Shown here piece by piece: positions 17,627-25,033 of a stretch of DNA of 44,098 nucleotides; position 1 is the first letter of the stretch; every line of letters starts with the position of its first letter. The stretch is from Lactonifactor sp. BIOML-A5 (GTDB lineage Bacteria > Bacillota > Clostridia > Lachnospirales > Lachnospiraceae). A program made the position numbers and the translations under genes. The DNA lies in assembly GCF_009677585.1 (NCBI RefSeq), contig NZ_WKYV01000037.1:1-44098 (forward strand), read 5' to 3'. A model generated the notes under the pieces. The model did not search any database and had not been told where the DNA came from. It saw only the letters and a list, made by a program, of their open reading frames with translations.

Positions 17627-18781
17627 TTATTCCGGTTTCGTCTTTTTGGGAGGCTTCGGCCCCAAAAACTGATAGAAATATGTCTTCAGCATTCCATTAT
17701 AAATTTTCCTGTTTTTATCTGCCTTTCTGCCAATGTATTTCTCTGCATCCTCATAGCTGGTGATTAGATACATGGACCAGGAGTCAAGAGCGGCAAAGCT
17801 CTCCCCTATCTCTGTATACAGACCAGGAAGTTGGCTGCGATCTTCCAAACGTTCCCCATAAGGAGGATTGGTAATCAGGAACCCATATTTCTTAGGGTGC
17901 CGAAGCTGGCTCACTTCCCTCTGCTGAAAATGTATCAGATGCTCTACACCTGCCGCTCTGGCATTCTCTCTTGCAGATCGAACCACGTCGCCGTCGATGT
18001 CATATCCCTGAATATCCACGTCTATCTTCGTATCCATCCGTTCCCTTGCTTCATTGGCAGCATCATACCAATGCCTTCTGCCCACTACATTTTTCCAGTC
18101 TTCTGCCAGAAAGGAGCGGTTCATTCCCGGAGCTATGTCTGCTGCCAGCATAGCGGCTTCAATAGGAAATGTCCCGCTGCCACAGAAGGGATCTACCAGA
18201 ATTCTGTCTTTCTTCCAGGGAGTGAGCATAAGTAAAGATGCCGCAAGTGTCTCTGTAATAGGGGCTTTGGCAGTCAACTGCCGGTAGCCCCGCTTATGAA
18301 GAGAGGTTCCGGTAGTATCAAGTCCTATCGTAGCCACATCTTTTAGAAAAGATACACGAATCGGGTAACTGGGACCGTCTTCCTCAAACCATGTTACCTG
18401 GTATTTTCCTTTTAAGCGCTCTACAATTGCTTTCTTCATAATAGACTGTATATCTGACGGGCTGAACAGCTTACTCTTTATAGAATTTGCCTTCGCCACC
18501 CAAAACTTCCCGTCTTTGGGTATATAATTTTCCCAGGGAAGCTCCTTTGTCTTATCAAAAAGCTCCTCAAATGTTGTAGCCTGTATCTTTCCGACTTTAA
18601 TCATCACTCTCTCAGCAGTTCTGAGAAATACATTGGCATAGGCTATTGCCTCTGCATCCCCCCAAAAGGTCACTTTTCCATCCTCTACCTGACTAATATC
18701 ATACCCCAAGTCTATGATTTCCCTTTTCAGTACCGCCTCCAGCCCAAAATGGCAGGGGGCAATTAATTCCATTCGTTCCAT
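17627..18781 (-). CDS. THUMP-domain RNA N2-guanine methyltransferase, RlmL/YpsC-like
   Basis: This 384-residue protein has an N-terminal THUMP RNA-binding region (residues about 1-160) and a Rossmann SAM-methyltransferase domain. Motifs are DPFCGSGTFPIEAA (SAM binding) and NPPYGERL (catalytic). It matches the YpsC/RlmL N-terminal-half group thought to methylate G2445 of 23S rRNA. It lacks the second methyltransferase domain of E. coli RlmL, which is normal for Firmicutes. A related YfcE-type phosphoesterase lies 20 bp upstream on the same strand. Confidence 0.92.
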   Translation of the reverse strand: MERMELIAPCHFGLEAVLKREIIDLGYDISQVEDGKVTFWGDAEAIAYANVFLRTAERVMIKVGKIQATTFEELFDKTKELPWENYIPKDGKFWVAKANSIKSKLFSPSDIQSIMKKAIVERLKGKYQVTWFEEDGPSYPIRVSFLKDVATIGLDTTGTSLHKRGYRQLTAKAPITETLAASLLMLTPWKKDRILVDPFCGSGTFPIEAAMLAADIAPGMNRSFLAEDWKNVVGRRHWYDAANEARERMDTKIDVDIQGYDIDGDVVRSARENARAAGVEHLIHFQQREVSQLRHPKKYGFLITNPPYGERLEDRSQLPGLYTEIGESFAALDSWSMYLITSYEDAEKYIGRKADKNRKIYNGMLKTYFYQFLGPKPPKKTKPE

Positions 18782-18801
18782 TCTTGTCCTCTTTTTCTTA
18801 A

Positions 18802-19344
18802 TTATAATTGAATCTCTTTCACCACGGTTCCGTCAAATCCCTTGATGCTGAACCTTCCGTTCTCCAGCACCGCATAGGTGGGGATATTCCCTTCCTTCGG
18901 AAGGGATACACTTCCTGGATTCAGAAGGGTATAGCCTGTCCTGCGCTCTGCCTTAAGTACGTGAGTGTGACCGTGCAGAAGCACATCACCCTCCTGCAGC
19001 GGGGGCAGATGATCCTGATTATAAACATGGCCATGGGTCGCATAAATAGTTCGTGTTTCTTCTATTATAATGCAGTAATCCGCCATCACAGGAAATTCCA
19101 GGACCATCTGGTCCACCTCCGCGTCACAGTTCCCTCTCACATTGTATATTTTCTGTTTATAATTGTTCAGCATATGAATCACTTCCTTGGGAGCATATTC
19201 CCTGGGCAGATCATTGCGGGGTCCATGGTACAAAAGATCTCCCAATAGAAGTATTTTATCTGCACCTTCCTGTTCATAGGCCTGCAGCATCTCCCTGCAA
19301 TAGTAGGCTGACCCATGAATATCTGAAGCAATCAAGTATTTCAT
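18802..19344 (-). CDS. yfcE: Phosphodiesterase YfcE
   Basis: This 180-residue calcineurin-like phosphoesterase carries ASDIHG, LLGDLLYHGPRN, RGNCD, THGHVYNQ and LHGHTH motifs, which supply the ligands for two metals. The DLLYHGPRNDLP segment is characteristic of YfcE, which cleaves phosphodiesters in vitro. It begins 25 bp after the rhodanese gene and ends just before the RNA methyltransferase gene, all on the minus strand. Confidence 0.92.
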   Translation of the reverse strand: MKYLIASDIHGSAYYCREMLQAYEQEGADKILLLGDLLYHGPRNDLPREYAPKEVIHMLNNYKQKIYNVRGNCDAEVDQMVLEFPVMADYCIIIEETRTIYATHGHVYNQDHLPPLQEGDVLLHGHTHVLKAERRTGYTLLNPGSVSLPKEGNIPTYAVLENGRFSIKGFDGTVVKEIQL

Positions 19345-19368
19345 AAAAATTTCTCCTTTGAACAGTTA

Positions 19369-19698
19369 TTACCTCATTCTACTATGATTACCGCCAAAAT
19401 ACAAGTTGGGTCCTTTATAAGCCCGGAATCCGCCAACAACAGACTTTGTCCGATACCCTTTCTTCATCAATTCCCTGGCGGCGAACAGACTGGCACCCCC
19501 TCTGTCACAATAAAGAATCAGTGTCTTGCTTTTTGGAAATCTTTTGGCATATTCTAATTCTTCATAGGGAATGTTCACAGCCCCTTTAAAATGACTCTCT
19601 TCAAATTCCTCTCTGGAGCGCAAATCTATAATAATAACGCTATTGTCACCACAATAGCTGTCTAACATACTTACTGAAATTGTGTCTACTGTTACCAT
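19369..19698 (-). CDS. Single-domain rhodanese-like protein
   Basis: This 109-residue protein is one rhodanese domain with IIDLRSREEFEESHFKGAVNIP and the active-site loop CDRGGAS, whose Cys could carry a persulfide. It has no signal peptide and no second domain, so it is a cytoplasmic single-domain rhodanese. The sulfur donor or acceptor is unknown. The gene starts an apparent operon with yfcE and the RNA methyltransferase. Confidence 0.9.
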   Translation of the reverse strand: MVTVDTISVSMLDSYCGDNSVIIIDLRSREEFEESHFKGAVNIPYEELEYAKRFPKSKTLILYCDRGGASLFAARELMKKGYRTKSVVGGFRAYKGPNLYFGGNHSRMR

Positions 19699-19764
19699 AA
19701 CAAATTTATCCTTTTTCTTTCAGTATATGTTGGGAAAATTTACCTGTGTAAGCTCCCAAACGGA

Positions 19765-19795
19765 AAAAAGACGCGGCAACTTACGTTGCTGCGCC
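19765..19795 (-). terminator. Terminator of the Asn/Ser/Gln-rich protein gene
   Basis: GCGGCAAC pairs with GTTGCTGC around a short loop; on the minus strand the hairpin is followed by TCTTTTTT. It lies about 28 bases after the stop of the low-complexity gene. Confidence 0.9.
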
Positions 19796-19823
19796 TTTAA
19801 GTTCCAGAATAGAATCTGGATTC

Positions 19824-20060
19824 TTAGTTGTTAGAGCTCTTATTTGAAGATTTGTTAGAGCTTTTGTTCTGAGAATTGCTGTTCTGAGAATTGTTATTCT
19901 GAGAATTGCTGTTCTGAGAGCTTCTGTTCTGGGAGTTGTTGTACTGAGAGTTATTGTTCTGGGAATTGCTCTCGCTGTTTGAGTAGTTGGAAGACTGGTT
20001 ATTGTACTCGTTGTTCATTTTGTTTTTGGTTGATGTTTCGTCACTGTAATTTTTGGACAT
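19824..20060 (-). CDS. Asn/Ser/Gln-rich low-complexity protein
   Basis: This 78-residue protein is built largely from degenerate SQN, NNSQ and KSSN repeats; Asn, Ser and Gln make up most of residues 15-78, with no hydrophobic segment and no signal peptide. The composition resembles prion-like or spore-associated disordered proteins, but I recognise no family. The start at 20060 has a full AGGAGGT site, and the gene has its own strong terminator, so it is likely expressed. The DNA repeats of about 15 bases encoding it could vary in copy number. Confidence 0.7.
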   Translation of the reverse strand: MSKNYSDETSTKNKMNNEYNNQSSNYSNSESNSQNNNSQYNNSQNRSSQNSNSQNNNSQNSNSQNKSSNKSSNKSSNN

Positions 20061-20175
20061 AATTACTACCTCCTGAATAACGTTTTTTGTTACGTTCTTA
20101 TTATTCCTTGTTATCCGGGAAATATTCCTCATAAATCCTGCCAAATACTTTAAGGTACAAAAATAAATTAAATTA

Positions 20176-20325
20176 TTGCTTTTTTCTTCCTTTTATATTA
20201 TAATAATCTAGTAAAAAGAATTTACCCTTCAAAAAATTTTTTTTACATTATAACCCCTTATTTAATTATTTATACTCCCCTCGAAATAGCCGGTAGCTCC
20301 CCTACCGGCTATTTCTCTTTTTATT
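20176..20325 (+). ncRNA. Candidate small RNA with own promoter and terminator
   Basis: TTGCTT (20176-20181), a 17-bp spacer and TATAAT (20199-20204) form a good plus-strand promoter. About 80 bases later a perfect 14-bp hairpin (20283-20296 with 20302-20315) is followed by TCTTTTT. No ATG-started reading frame lies between them, and both neighbouring genes are on the minus strand. A transcript of about 115 nt would be made. The region is very AT-rich, so the promoter could arise by chance; the terminator is solid. This also describes most of the 330-base gap between genes. Confidence 0.4.
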
Positions 20326-20354
20326 TATGAGTGAGTATAGAAATTTAATCTTTC

Positions 20355-20389
20355 AAAAGAGGGACTGCCTTACAGGCAATCCCTCTTTT
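20355..20389 (-). terminator. Terminator of the HAAS-domain protein gene
   Basis: AAAAGAGGGA and TCCCTCTTTT form the outer stem, with an inner TGCCT/AGGCA stem. It begins directly after the stop of the gene on the minus strand. Confidence 0.85.
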
Positions 20390-20390
20390 A

Positions 20391-20816
20391 CTACCGTCTC
20401 TTCGAAAAATATGAAATCACAAAGCCAATTAACACAATCGGCAGTATAATCGGTACCAGTACCCGCAGAATGCTGAACAGCACTGCCAGTATCACTAATA
20501 CGATCAACACTATCTGCCAGGTTTTCATAGTGCCGCCCCGTCCAAAAGACCTGCCCCGGGATTCCTGCGACTCTGTCTCATAGGAATATGCAGTGCCGCC
20601 GTCACTGGCCTCACTGCATCCCTGTGTATCAATAATTGTCTTTGCTATCAGAAGCGGATCCCCCAGCATCTGAATCACATCCTGCTCGGCAATTCCCGCT
20701 CTAACTTTATCATTAATATACTGGCTGTAATAATCTATGTTCTCTCTTACCTTCCCCGGAGGGATTTCCCCGGTTAACTTACTTCTTAAAGTATCTAAAA
20801 ATTCCCCTTTACTCAT
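20391..20816 (-). CDS. HAAS-domain (DUF1700-like) membrane protein
   Basis: This 141-residue protein starts with a helical HAAS domain (MSKGEFLDTLRSKLTGEIPP...YSQYINDKVRAGIAEQDVIQMLGDPLLIAKTII), followed by a short Ser/Gly-rich linker and one or two transmembrane helices at the C-terminus ending in KRR. Such proteins often pair with PadR regulators; none is adjacent here. The start at 20816 is chosen from the domain boundary; AAAGGATGG lies about 12 nt upstream, slightly far. Confidence 0.8.
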   Translation of the reverse strand: MSKGEFLDTLRSKLTGEIPPGKVRENIDYYSQYINDKVRAGIAEQDVIQMLGDPLLIAKTIIDTQGCSEASDGGTAYSYETESQESRGRSFGRGGTMKTWQIVLIVLVILAVLFSILRVLVPIILPIVLIGFVISYFSKRR

Positions 20817-21055
20817 TTGAGTGACTTTCCATCCTTTCCTGCGGTAACTCATGGTTCTGTCTGATCTGCTGTCTGCTTTCACAGCTCTGATATATATATT
20901 CCGCCCATTCGCCAAATGCCTTCACTTGGTTCATTTCTGTTATTATATCATAGGGGCGCTAAGATACAATGGTATTTTTTCTGAAGGTTTTATAAACAGA
21001 ATTAATTTTTTATTTCCCATAAAGACATAGGCATTGCCTTCACCTCAAATAGAAA

Positions 21056-21083
21056 ATGGACTATAATTTGTACTATAGTCCAT
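21056..21083 (-). terminator. Hairpin after the cytidylate-kinase-like gene
   Basis: ATGGACTATA (21056-21065) pairs perfectly with TATAGTCCAT (21074-21083). On the minus strand it continues TTTTC, 40 bases after the stop of the kinase-like gene. It probably ends that transcript. Confidence 0.6.
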
Positions 21084-21122
21084 TATACCCAAACCTTCTT
21101 TTCTCAATTCCTGTAAGAAACT

Positions 21123-21728
21123 TTATTTTCCCGTGCGGTAAGCAGCCTCCAAAATATCCAGTGCTCCCTCGATTCCAAACCGGCAGCTATCCACCGATAA
21201 ATCATACCTGCTCAAATCCCCCCACTTCTCATCTGTATAATAATTGTAGTAGTACCTTCTCTGCTTATCCATCTTACGAATCAGTGTCGCTGCCTCCTTC
21301 TCGTCCACAGAAGCCCGTTCCATTATTACCTTGATCCTCTCTTCCAGTGCTCCGTATATGAATACTTTGATACAGAAGGGATATGCTCTCAGTACGTAAT
21401 CTGCACACCTTCCCACAATGACACAGTCTTCTTTTTTGGCAAGATCGCGTATAACCTTAGACTGTTCGCTGAATAAAACGTCATTCATTGGCTCAAACCG
21501 GAATCTGCGTTCCATCTGCACATCGTCCTCGACAGGATATCGCCAGGGATTGGCCCGTTTTTCGTCTACTTTTCGCAGTTCTTCGTAAGGTATGGAACTG
21601 TTCTGACCAGCCAAATCCACAAGCTCCCGGTCATAATAATGGATTCCCAGCCTTTCTGCCAGTCTCTGAGCTATAATTCTGCCGTTGCTTCCGTATTGTC
21701 TGCCAATTGTAATAACTCTGTTTCCCAT
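21123..21728 (-). CDS. Cytidylate-kinase-like family protein
   Basis: This 201-residue P-loop protein has an N-terminal ITIGRQYGSNGRIIAQRLAERLG, a nucleotide-binding motif of the cytidylate-kinase-like group, and DRELVDLAGQ after it. It is not the canonical CMP kinase: the substrate-binding insert differs, and the family is widespread in gut Clostridia with unproven substrate. The start at 21728 has GGAG 11 nt upstream. It is monocistronic, next to the tRNA-Arg gene. Confidence 0.82.
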   Translation of the reverse strand: MGNRVITIGRQYGSNGRIIAQRLAERLGIHYYDRELVDLAGQNSSIPYEELRKVDEKRANPWRYPVEDDVQMERRFRFEPMNDVLFSEQSKVIRDLAKKEDCVIVGRCADYVLRAYPFCIKVFIYGALEERIKVIMERASVDEKEAATLIRKMDKQRRYYYNYYTDEKWGDLSRYDLSVDSCRFGIEGALDILEAAYRTGK

Positions 21729-21916
21729 CCTATGCATCGCTCCAATCTCTTTGTTTTGTATAATCTAATCTTATCATATAATTCATATCCGCTCAACGGA
21801 ATTCTCCTAACTATTTTGTATAAGCCATGTATTATTTTGTCAATTTTATTTTTTCATGGAAAACAATATTCCCCTCTCCTGACAGTATACTAAAATATAT
21901 TTTTTTAGAAAACCTA

Positions 21917-21945
21917 TTGACAACCACTATTTTCTGTTGTAAAAT
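21917..21945 (+). promoter_or_regulatory. Promoter of tRNA-Arg(ACG)
   Basis: TTGACA (21917-21922), an exact 17-bp spacer and TAAAAT (21940-21945) lie 34 bp upstream of the tRNA. Confidence 0.85.
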
Positions 21946-21979
21946 AACTAATGTTGCTACGGACAGCAGCAACTAAAGT

Positions 21980-22053
21980 GTGCGTTTAGCTCAGCTGGAT
22001 AGAGCGTTTGGCTACGGACCAAAAGGCCGGGGGTTCGAATCCTCTAACGCACG
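21980..22053 (+). tRNA. tRNA-Arg (anticodon ACG), prophage integration site
   Basis: The acceptor GTGCGTT pairs perfectly with AACGCAC, with discriminator G and no encoded CCA. The anticodon stem TTTGG/CCAAA holds the loop CTACGGA, giving ACG. Its 3' part from 22012 is repeated exactly at the far end of the prophage, so the gene was split and rebuilt by integration and remains functional. Confidence 0.97.
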
Positions 22054-22058
22054 GCAAA
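22012..22058 (+). repeat. attL, 47-bp direct repeat
   Basis: This copy begins in the anticodon loop of tRNA-Arg and ends five bases past the gene. It matches 30603-30649 exactly; the bases on both sides differ. Crossover in the anticodon region is typical of tyrosine integrases. Confidence 0.95.
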
Positions 22059-22088
22059 GCCCTTGAAATCTAGGATTTCAGGGGCTTT
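22056..22088. terminator. Phage-encoded terminator for tRNA-Arg and the integrase gene
   Basis: A 15-bp stem (22056-22070 with 22074-22088, one G-T pair) is followed by CTTTTC on the plus strand. It lies just inside the element, so the phage supplies a terminator in place of the host's, which now lies beyond attR (30647-30681). Confidence 0.8.
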
Positions 22089-22119
22089 CTTTTCTTCCTG
22101 CAGGAAGATTGACACCTTC

Positions 22120-23109
22120 TCACGATACACCATATCCCCCATAATACGACCTGAAGAATATCTTATCCAATTTATAGATATCAGACCCCATACGGCTATA
22201 CGTATTAGCAAGATGAAGATAATCTTGTGTCACATCATATCCAGAATGTCCCATATACAATCTTAAAGACTCCATATCGCCACCGCCCAAAATAAAGGAC
22301 GTTGCAAAAGTATGTCTTAATAAATGCGGTTTCAATCTTTCCAATCCCGTTTTTTTCTTAATACGAGAAAATAAAGATTTTATTGTATCACCGGAAATTG
22401 GCTCCAAACTACCGTTAACCGAACAAAATAAGAAATCATGTTCTTGACCAGTATAAGGACGATATAAAGTAATATACTCATGAAGACATTTTTTTAATTT
22501 TTTTGCTAAAGGAACAATTCTATCTTTTTTTCCTTTACCATCTATAACTATTATATGATTCTGCAAAAAGTTAATATCATTTAAATGTAATTTACATACC
22601 TCACCAGACCGCAAACCTGCATCAAGCATCAAATGAACAATACAATAATTTCTTATACCTGTCATTGTTCGAAGATTAAAACATGAGTCAATCGTTTTTA
22701 CCTCATCAGAAAATACTGGTAAAACAAGCTTCTTTTCCCTTTTTATCAACTTAAACTTTTTCATTAAGTCTTTTTCAATATATTCATTCCGAAAAAGAAA
22801 GTTGAAAAAAGTGCGAAGGTCAATCGAATATGTACGAATAGTTGTATTTGTAATATGTTTATCTTCAGTCGGTTTAAAAGGATGGTCATCCAATTTAGTC
22901 TTATTACGCAAGTATATGACATACTCTTGCAAATCTAAGTTTGTAATACTGTCTGCATCAATTTTACATAAATCACAATTATACTTTCTCATCAGGAATC
23001 TTAAAAAATATCCTAATGTATTTTTATAGTTACGGACTGTATTTTCACCACAATATGTTTCCCTATCAAAAATAAATAATTCGAAAGCCTGTTGCATATT
23101 AATTCCCAT
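22120..23109 (-). CDS. Phage tyrosine integrase
   Basis: This 329-residue site-specific recombinase has an N-terminal SAM-like core-binding domain (residues 5-110) and a catalytic domain with Arg167 (DAGLRSGEV), His262 and Arg265 (PHLLRHTFAT), His288 (YMGHSG) and Tyr297 (DYLHL). All active-site residues are present. It is encoded next to attL and reads toward the tRNA, as usual for elements in tRNA genes. GGGGGT precedes the ATG. The best comparison is XerC/D-like and phage integrases. Many inoviruses use host XerCD instead, so carrying an own integrase is notable. Confidence 0.95.
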   Translation of the reverse strand: MGINMQQAFELFIFDRETYCGENTVRNYKNTLGYFLRFLMRKYNCDLCKIDADSITNLDLQEYVIYLRNKTKLDDHPFKPTEDKHITNTTIRTYSIDLRTFFNFLFRNEYIEKDLMKKFKLIKREKKLVLPVFSDEVKTIDSCFNLRTMTGIRNYCIVHLMLDAGLRSGEVCKLHLNDINFLQNHIIVIDGKGKKDRIVPLAKKLKKCLHEYITLYRPYTGQEHDFLFCSVNGSLEPISGDTIKSLFSRIKKKTGLERLKPHLLRHTFATSFILGGGDMESLRLYMGHSGYDVTQDYLHLANTYSRMGSDIYKLDKIFFRSYYGGYGVS

Positions 23110-23119
23110 GTTTTACCCC

Positions 23120-23938
23120 CTATTCTTCTATTGTTTCATAGTAACTCACATTTCGTCTTGCTGTCCCTACTTCATACCCAATCGATTTATAATGCTGAAT
23201 ATCACTAAAAGAAACTAATTCCTCATGCAATAATCTAGCATCTGATAAATCCAACATTTCCGTATATTCAGTAGGAACATTCAAATTTCTTGAAGCCCAA
23301 TATTTCTTTTTATTCTTTGTATGCTCCATCAAATCCTTTGTAACATATTTTGTCATATATTTAGTAGCCGCTTGATTATTTGATACCTTTGTAGCCGTAG
23401 CCCATCCTAATTTATATTTTCCAATATTATATATCTCCCGTTTTTGTTTGTCGTAATGACCAGAAAAAACAAAATCCAAATTTCCACATTGCGAAAACAA
23501 TCCATGAAAATGATATGCACCATCTTTATGTCTTTCCGGGACTACGACATATTTAAAATCAAGTCCACAATCCTTTTGCATATTTTTCAGCCATTGAGAT
23601 ACCTTTTTGGTACAGTCCGAATAATCATATCTATTAACTTTTTCAGGATTAAGAGTTAAAGTCACAAACCAATCCCAAATATTTGCACGTGTCAAATCAT
23701 AAATCTTATTTTTAGACCTTTTCATAGAATTTAAAACGCTTCGCTCATGTTCTTTTTCAAAATAGTCGAAATCATCAATAACGAGTGTCTTTTCATTATT
23801 AAAAGGATTCGTTTCAAATTCTTTCGTAGATTCATATTCAGCTTTCTTTCCGGTGTATACCGGATGGCTGTAAATAGCCGTCTGCACTTGGCCATTACCA
23901 TAGTTTTTTATCCGTACATTGTACAAAAAATCCACCAC
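23120..23938 (-). CDS. Rolling-circle replication initiator (HUH endonuclease)
   Basis: This 272-residue protein is probably the gene II-type nickase that starts rolling-circle replication. Motif I is FVTLTLNP (91-98). The HUH metal site is His143 and His145 in GAYHFHGLF. Motif III holds Tyr194 and Tyr198 in ATKYMTKYVTKDL; one should make the covalent DNA link. The reading frame opens with GTG at 23938, which has no good ribosome site. A TTG at 23926, five bases after GGGTGGTGG, is the more likely start and removes four residues. It lies 10 bp upstream of the integrase gene and follows the zot gene. Confidence 0.9.
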   Translation of the reverse strand: MVDFLYNVRIKNYGNGQVQTAIYSHPVYTGKKAEYESTKEFETNPFNNEKTLVIDDFDYFEKEHERSVLNSMKRSKNKIYDLTRANIWDWFVTLTLNPEKVNRYDYSDCTKKVSQWLKNMQKDCGLDFKYVVVPERHKDGAYHFHGLFSQCGNLDFVFSGHYDKQKREIYNIGKYKLGWATATKVSNNQAATKYMTKYVTKDLMEHTKNKKKYWASRNLNVPTEYTEMLDLSDARLLHEELVSFSDIQHYKSIGYEVGTARRNVSYYETIEE

Positions 23939-24122
23939 CCAACATTATTTAATGTACGTAATATAAAAACAAAAACAATAAATTTGTTCGCCTACGGCGG
24001 AAAATACTCTTAAGTGTTGCTATAGTCAAGTAGAGCAACACCCCTCTGGGCGCCTGTCGGCGTCGCCGCCGCCGGCCCCTACGTCGGGTCCCCTAACCCC
24101 GTCTTGAGGGCCAGCGGCTGGC
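23939..24122. other. Structured rep-zot junction, candidate origin
   Basis: The 87-base gap between rep and zot plus the last 97 bases of zot contain unusual structure. GTGTTGCT (24014-24021) pairs with AGCAACAC (24034-24041) around a 12-base loop that includes the zot stop codon. From 24041 to 24122 the sequence is about 78% GC inside an AT-rich element, with further self-pairing (GCCAGC, G, GCTGGC at the distal end). A nick site for Rep or a packaging hairpin would be expected near rep, so this is a candidate. No known nick motif is recognised with confidence. Confidence 0.45.
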
Positions 24123-24766
24123 GAAAGCTGACGCAGATTCTTTGTGTCGAATATTTTATAGCTGTCATAAAGACTAAAATACCGTTTCATGCCAAACAAA
24201 AAATTGGCATGATCATGTTTACCCGTTGTCATCCAGGTAACCGACACAACAATAAAGTTCTTGCCGGGAATAAACCGGGAAAGGAGCCAGCCGAAAAACT
24301 TAAAATTCTTGATATTCCGATGCACATAATTGTATTCAAAACAATTCCTAATCTGCTTATCAACCAGGTCCTTATGCTGCGATATCAAAACCACCTCATA
24401 ACCGAACTTACGGTGTTGGGTAAAGAATACAACCCACTGAGAACGCCCCCGCTGGTTCCAGCTCCGGGAGTTAAACATGGTCTGACACTCATCAATTATC
24501 AGAAGAGTCTGTTTCTCCTTAATCTGGCCTTTCTCATTCCGTGCATGGTACTTATCAGCATAATCCAGCAGAAAATCAACCGTCAGCCCGTCATTGCCTA
24601 CCTCCAGAATATCCGCCTGCCGGGAAAGATGCTTCTTATCCCAGAAATGTTCATTAATTTCAAAATTCGCTATGACATTTTTACCACGGCGGTGCCACTG
24701 GTCAATCATCTTTGCGACATGGAGACTCTTGCCACTGCCGGGAGTCCCAGAAAAGAAATATATCAT
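24026..24766 (-). CDS. Zot/pI-family assembly ATPase of filamentous phage
   Basis: This 246-residue P-loop ATPase has Walker A GTPGSGKS (7-14) and Walker B LLIIDECQ (88-95), with the Zot-domain features NVIANFEI and WVVFFTQHRKFGYEVVLISQH. In filamentous phages this protein drives extrusion of the virion through the membrane. Unusually, I see no clear transmembrane helix after the ATPase; Ff pI (348 residues) has one. The last 33 residues are Gly/Ala/Asp/Arg-rich and coded by the GC-rich island, with no family likeness. The name toxin comes from Vibrio phage CTX and does not imply toxicity here. Confidence 0.92.
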   Translation of the reverse strand: MIYFFSGTPGSGKSLHVAKMIDQWHRRGKNVIANFEINEHFWDKKHLSRQADILEVGNDGLTVDFLLDYADKYHARNEKGQIKEKQTLLIIDECQTMFNSRSWNQRGRSQWVVFFTQHRKFGYEVVLISQHKDLVDKQIRNCFEYNYVHRNIKNFKFFGWLLSRFIPGKNFIVVSVTWMTTGKHDHANFLFGMKRYFSLYDSYKIFDTKNLRQLSPAAGPQDGVRGPDVGAGGGDADRRPEGCCST

Positions 24767-24778
24767 ACGATCACCCCA

Positions 24779-25033
24779 CTAAAAAATCTTTTTTACAAAC
24801 TCAAGTATCTTATCCAAATTCTTAACTATGTAATAAATAGCCACTGCGGCCAACCAAACTTCCAGCATGGTCAAGCAAACATCAAACGGAATAAAATAGT
24901 TCAAAAATCCAAGGAAGTCAAAACTCTCAATGGCATCTGTCATTTTCTGAAACGGAGACAAAGGAAGAAGCATAATTATAGCTTGAAGAATCTTAATTAC
25001 AATATCAACAATAAAATCTATCTTATCCAACAT
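24779..25033 (-). CDS. Small membrane protein at the pVI position
   Basis: This 84-residue protein has two to three hydrophobic segments (VDIVIKILQAIIMLLPL, FLNYFIPFDVCLTMLEVWLAAVAIYYIV) and a basic C-terminal end. The start MLDKIDF at 25033 has GGAGGTGG eight bases upstream and overlaps the end of the pIII-like gene. In phage Ff, gene VI sits between III and I and encodes a small multi-helix tip protein; position, size and topology agree here, although I see no sequence identity. A membrane-anchoring role for the Zot ATPase is an alternative. Confidence 0.75.
   Translation of the reverse strand: MLDKIDFIVDIVIKILQAIIMLLPLSPFQKMTDAIESFDFLGFLNYFIPFDVCLTMLEVWLAAVAIYYIVKNLDKILEFVKKIF

Noticed and set aside
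19860..20000. A CRISPR array
   Set aside because: The short repeats are imperfect, in frame, and encode Asn/Ser/Gln repeats; there are no spacers and no cas genes.
24026..24766. An enterotoxin (zonula occludens toxin)
   Set aside because: The Zot name is historical; the protein is the pI-type phage assembly ATPase and has no secreted toxin peptide.
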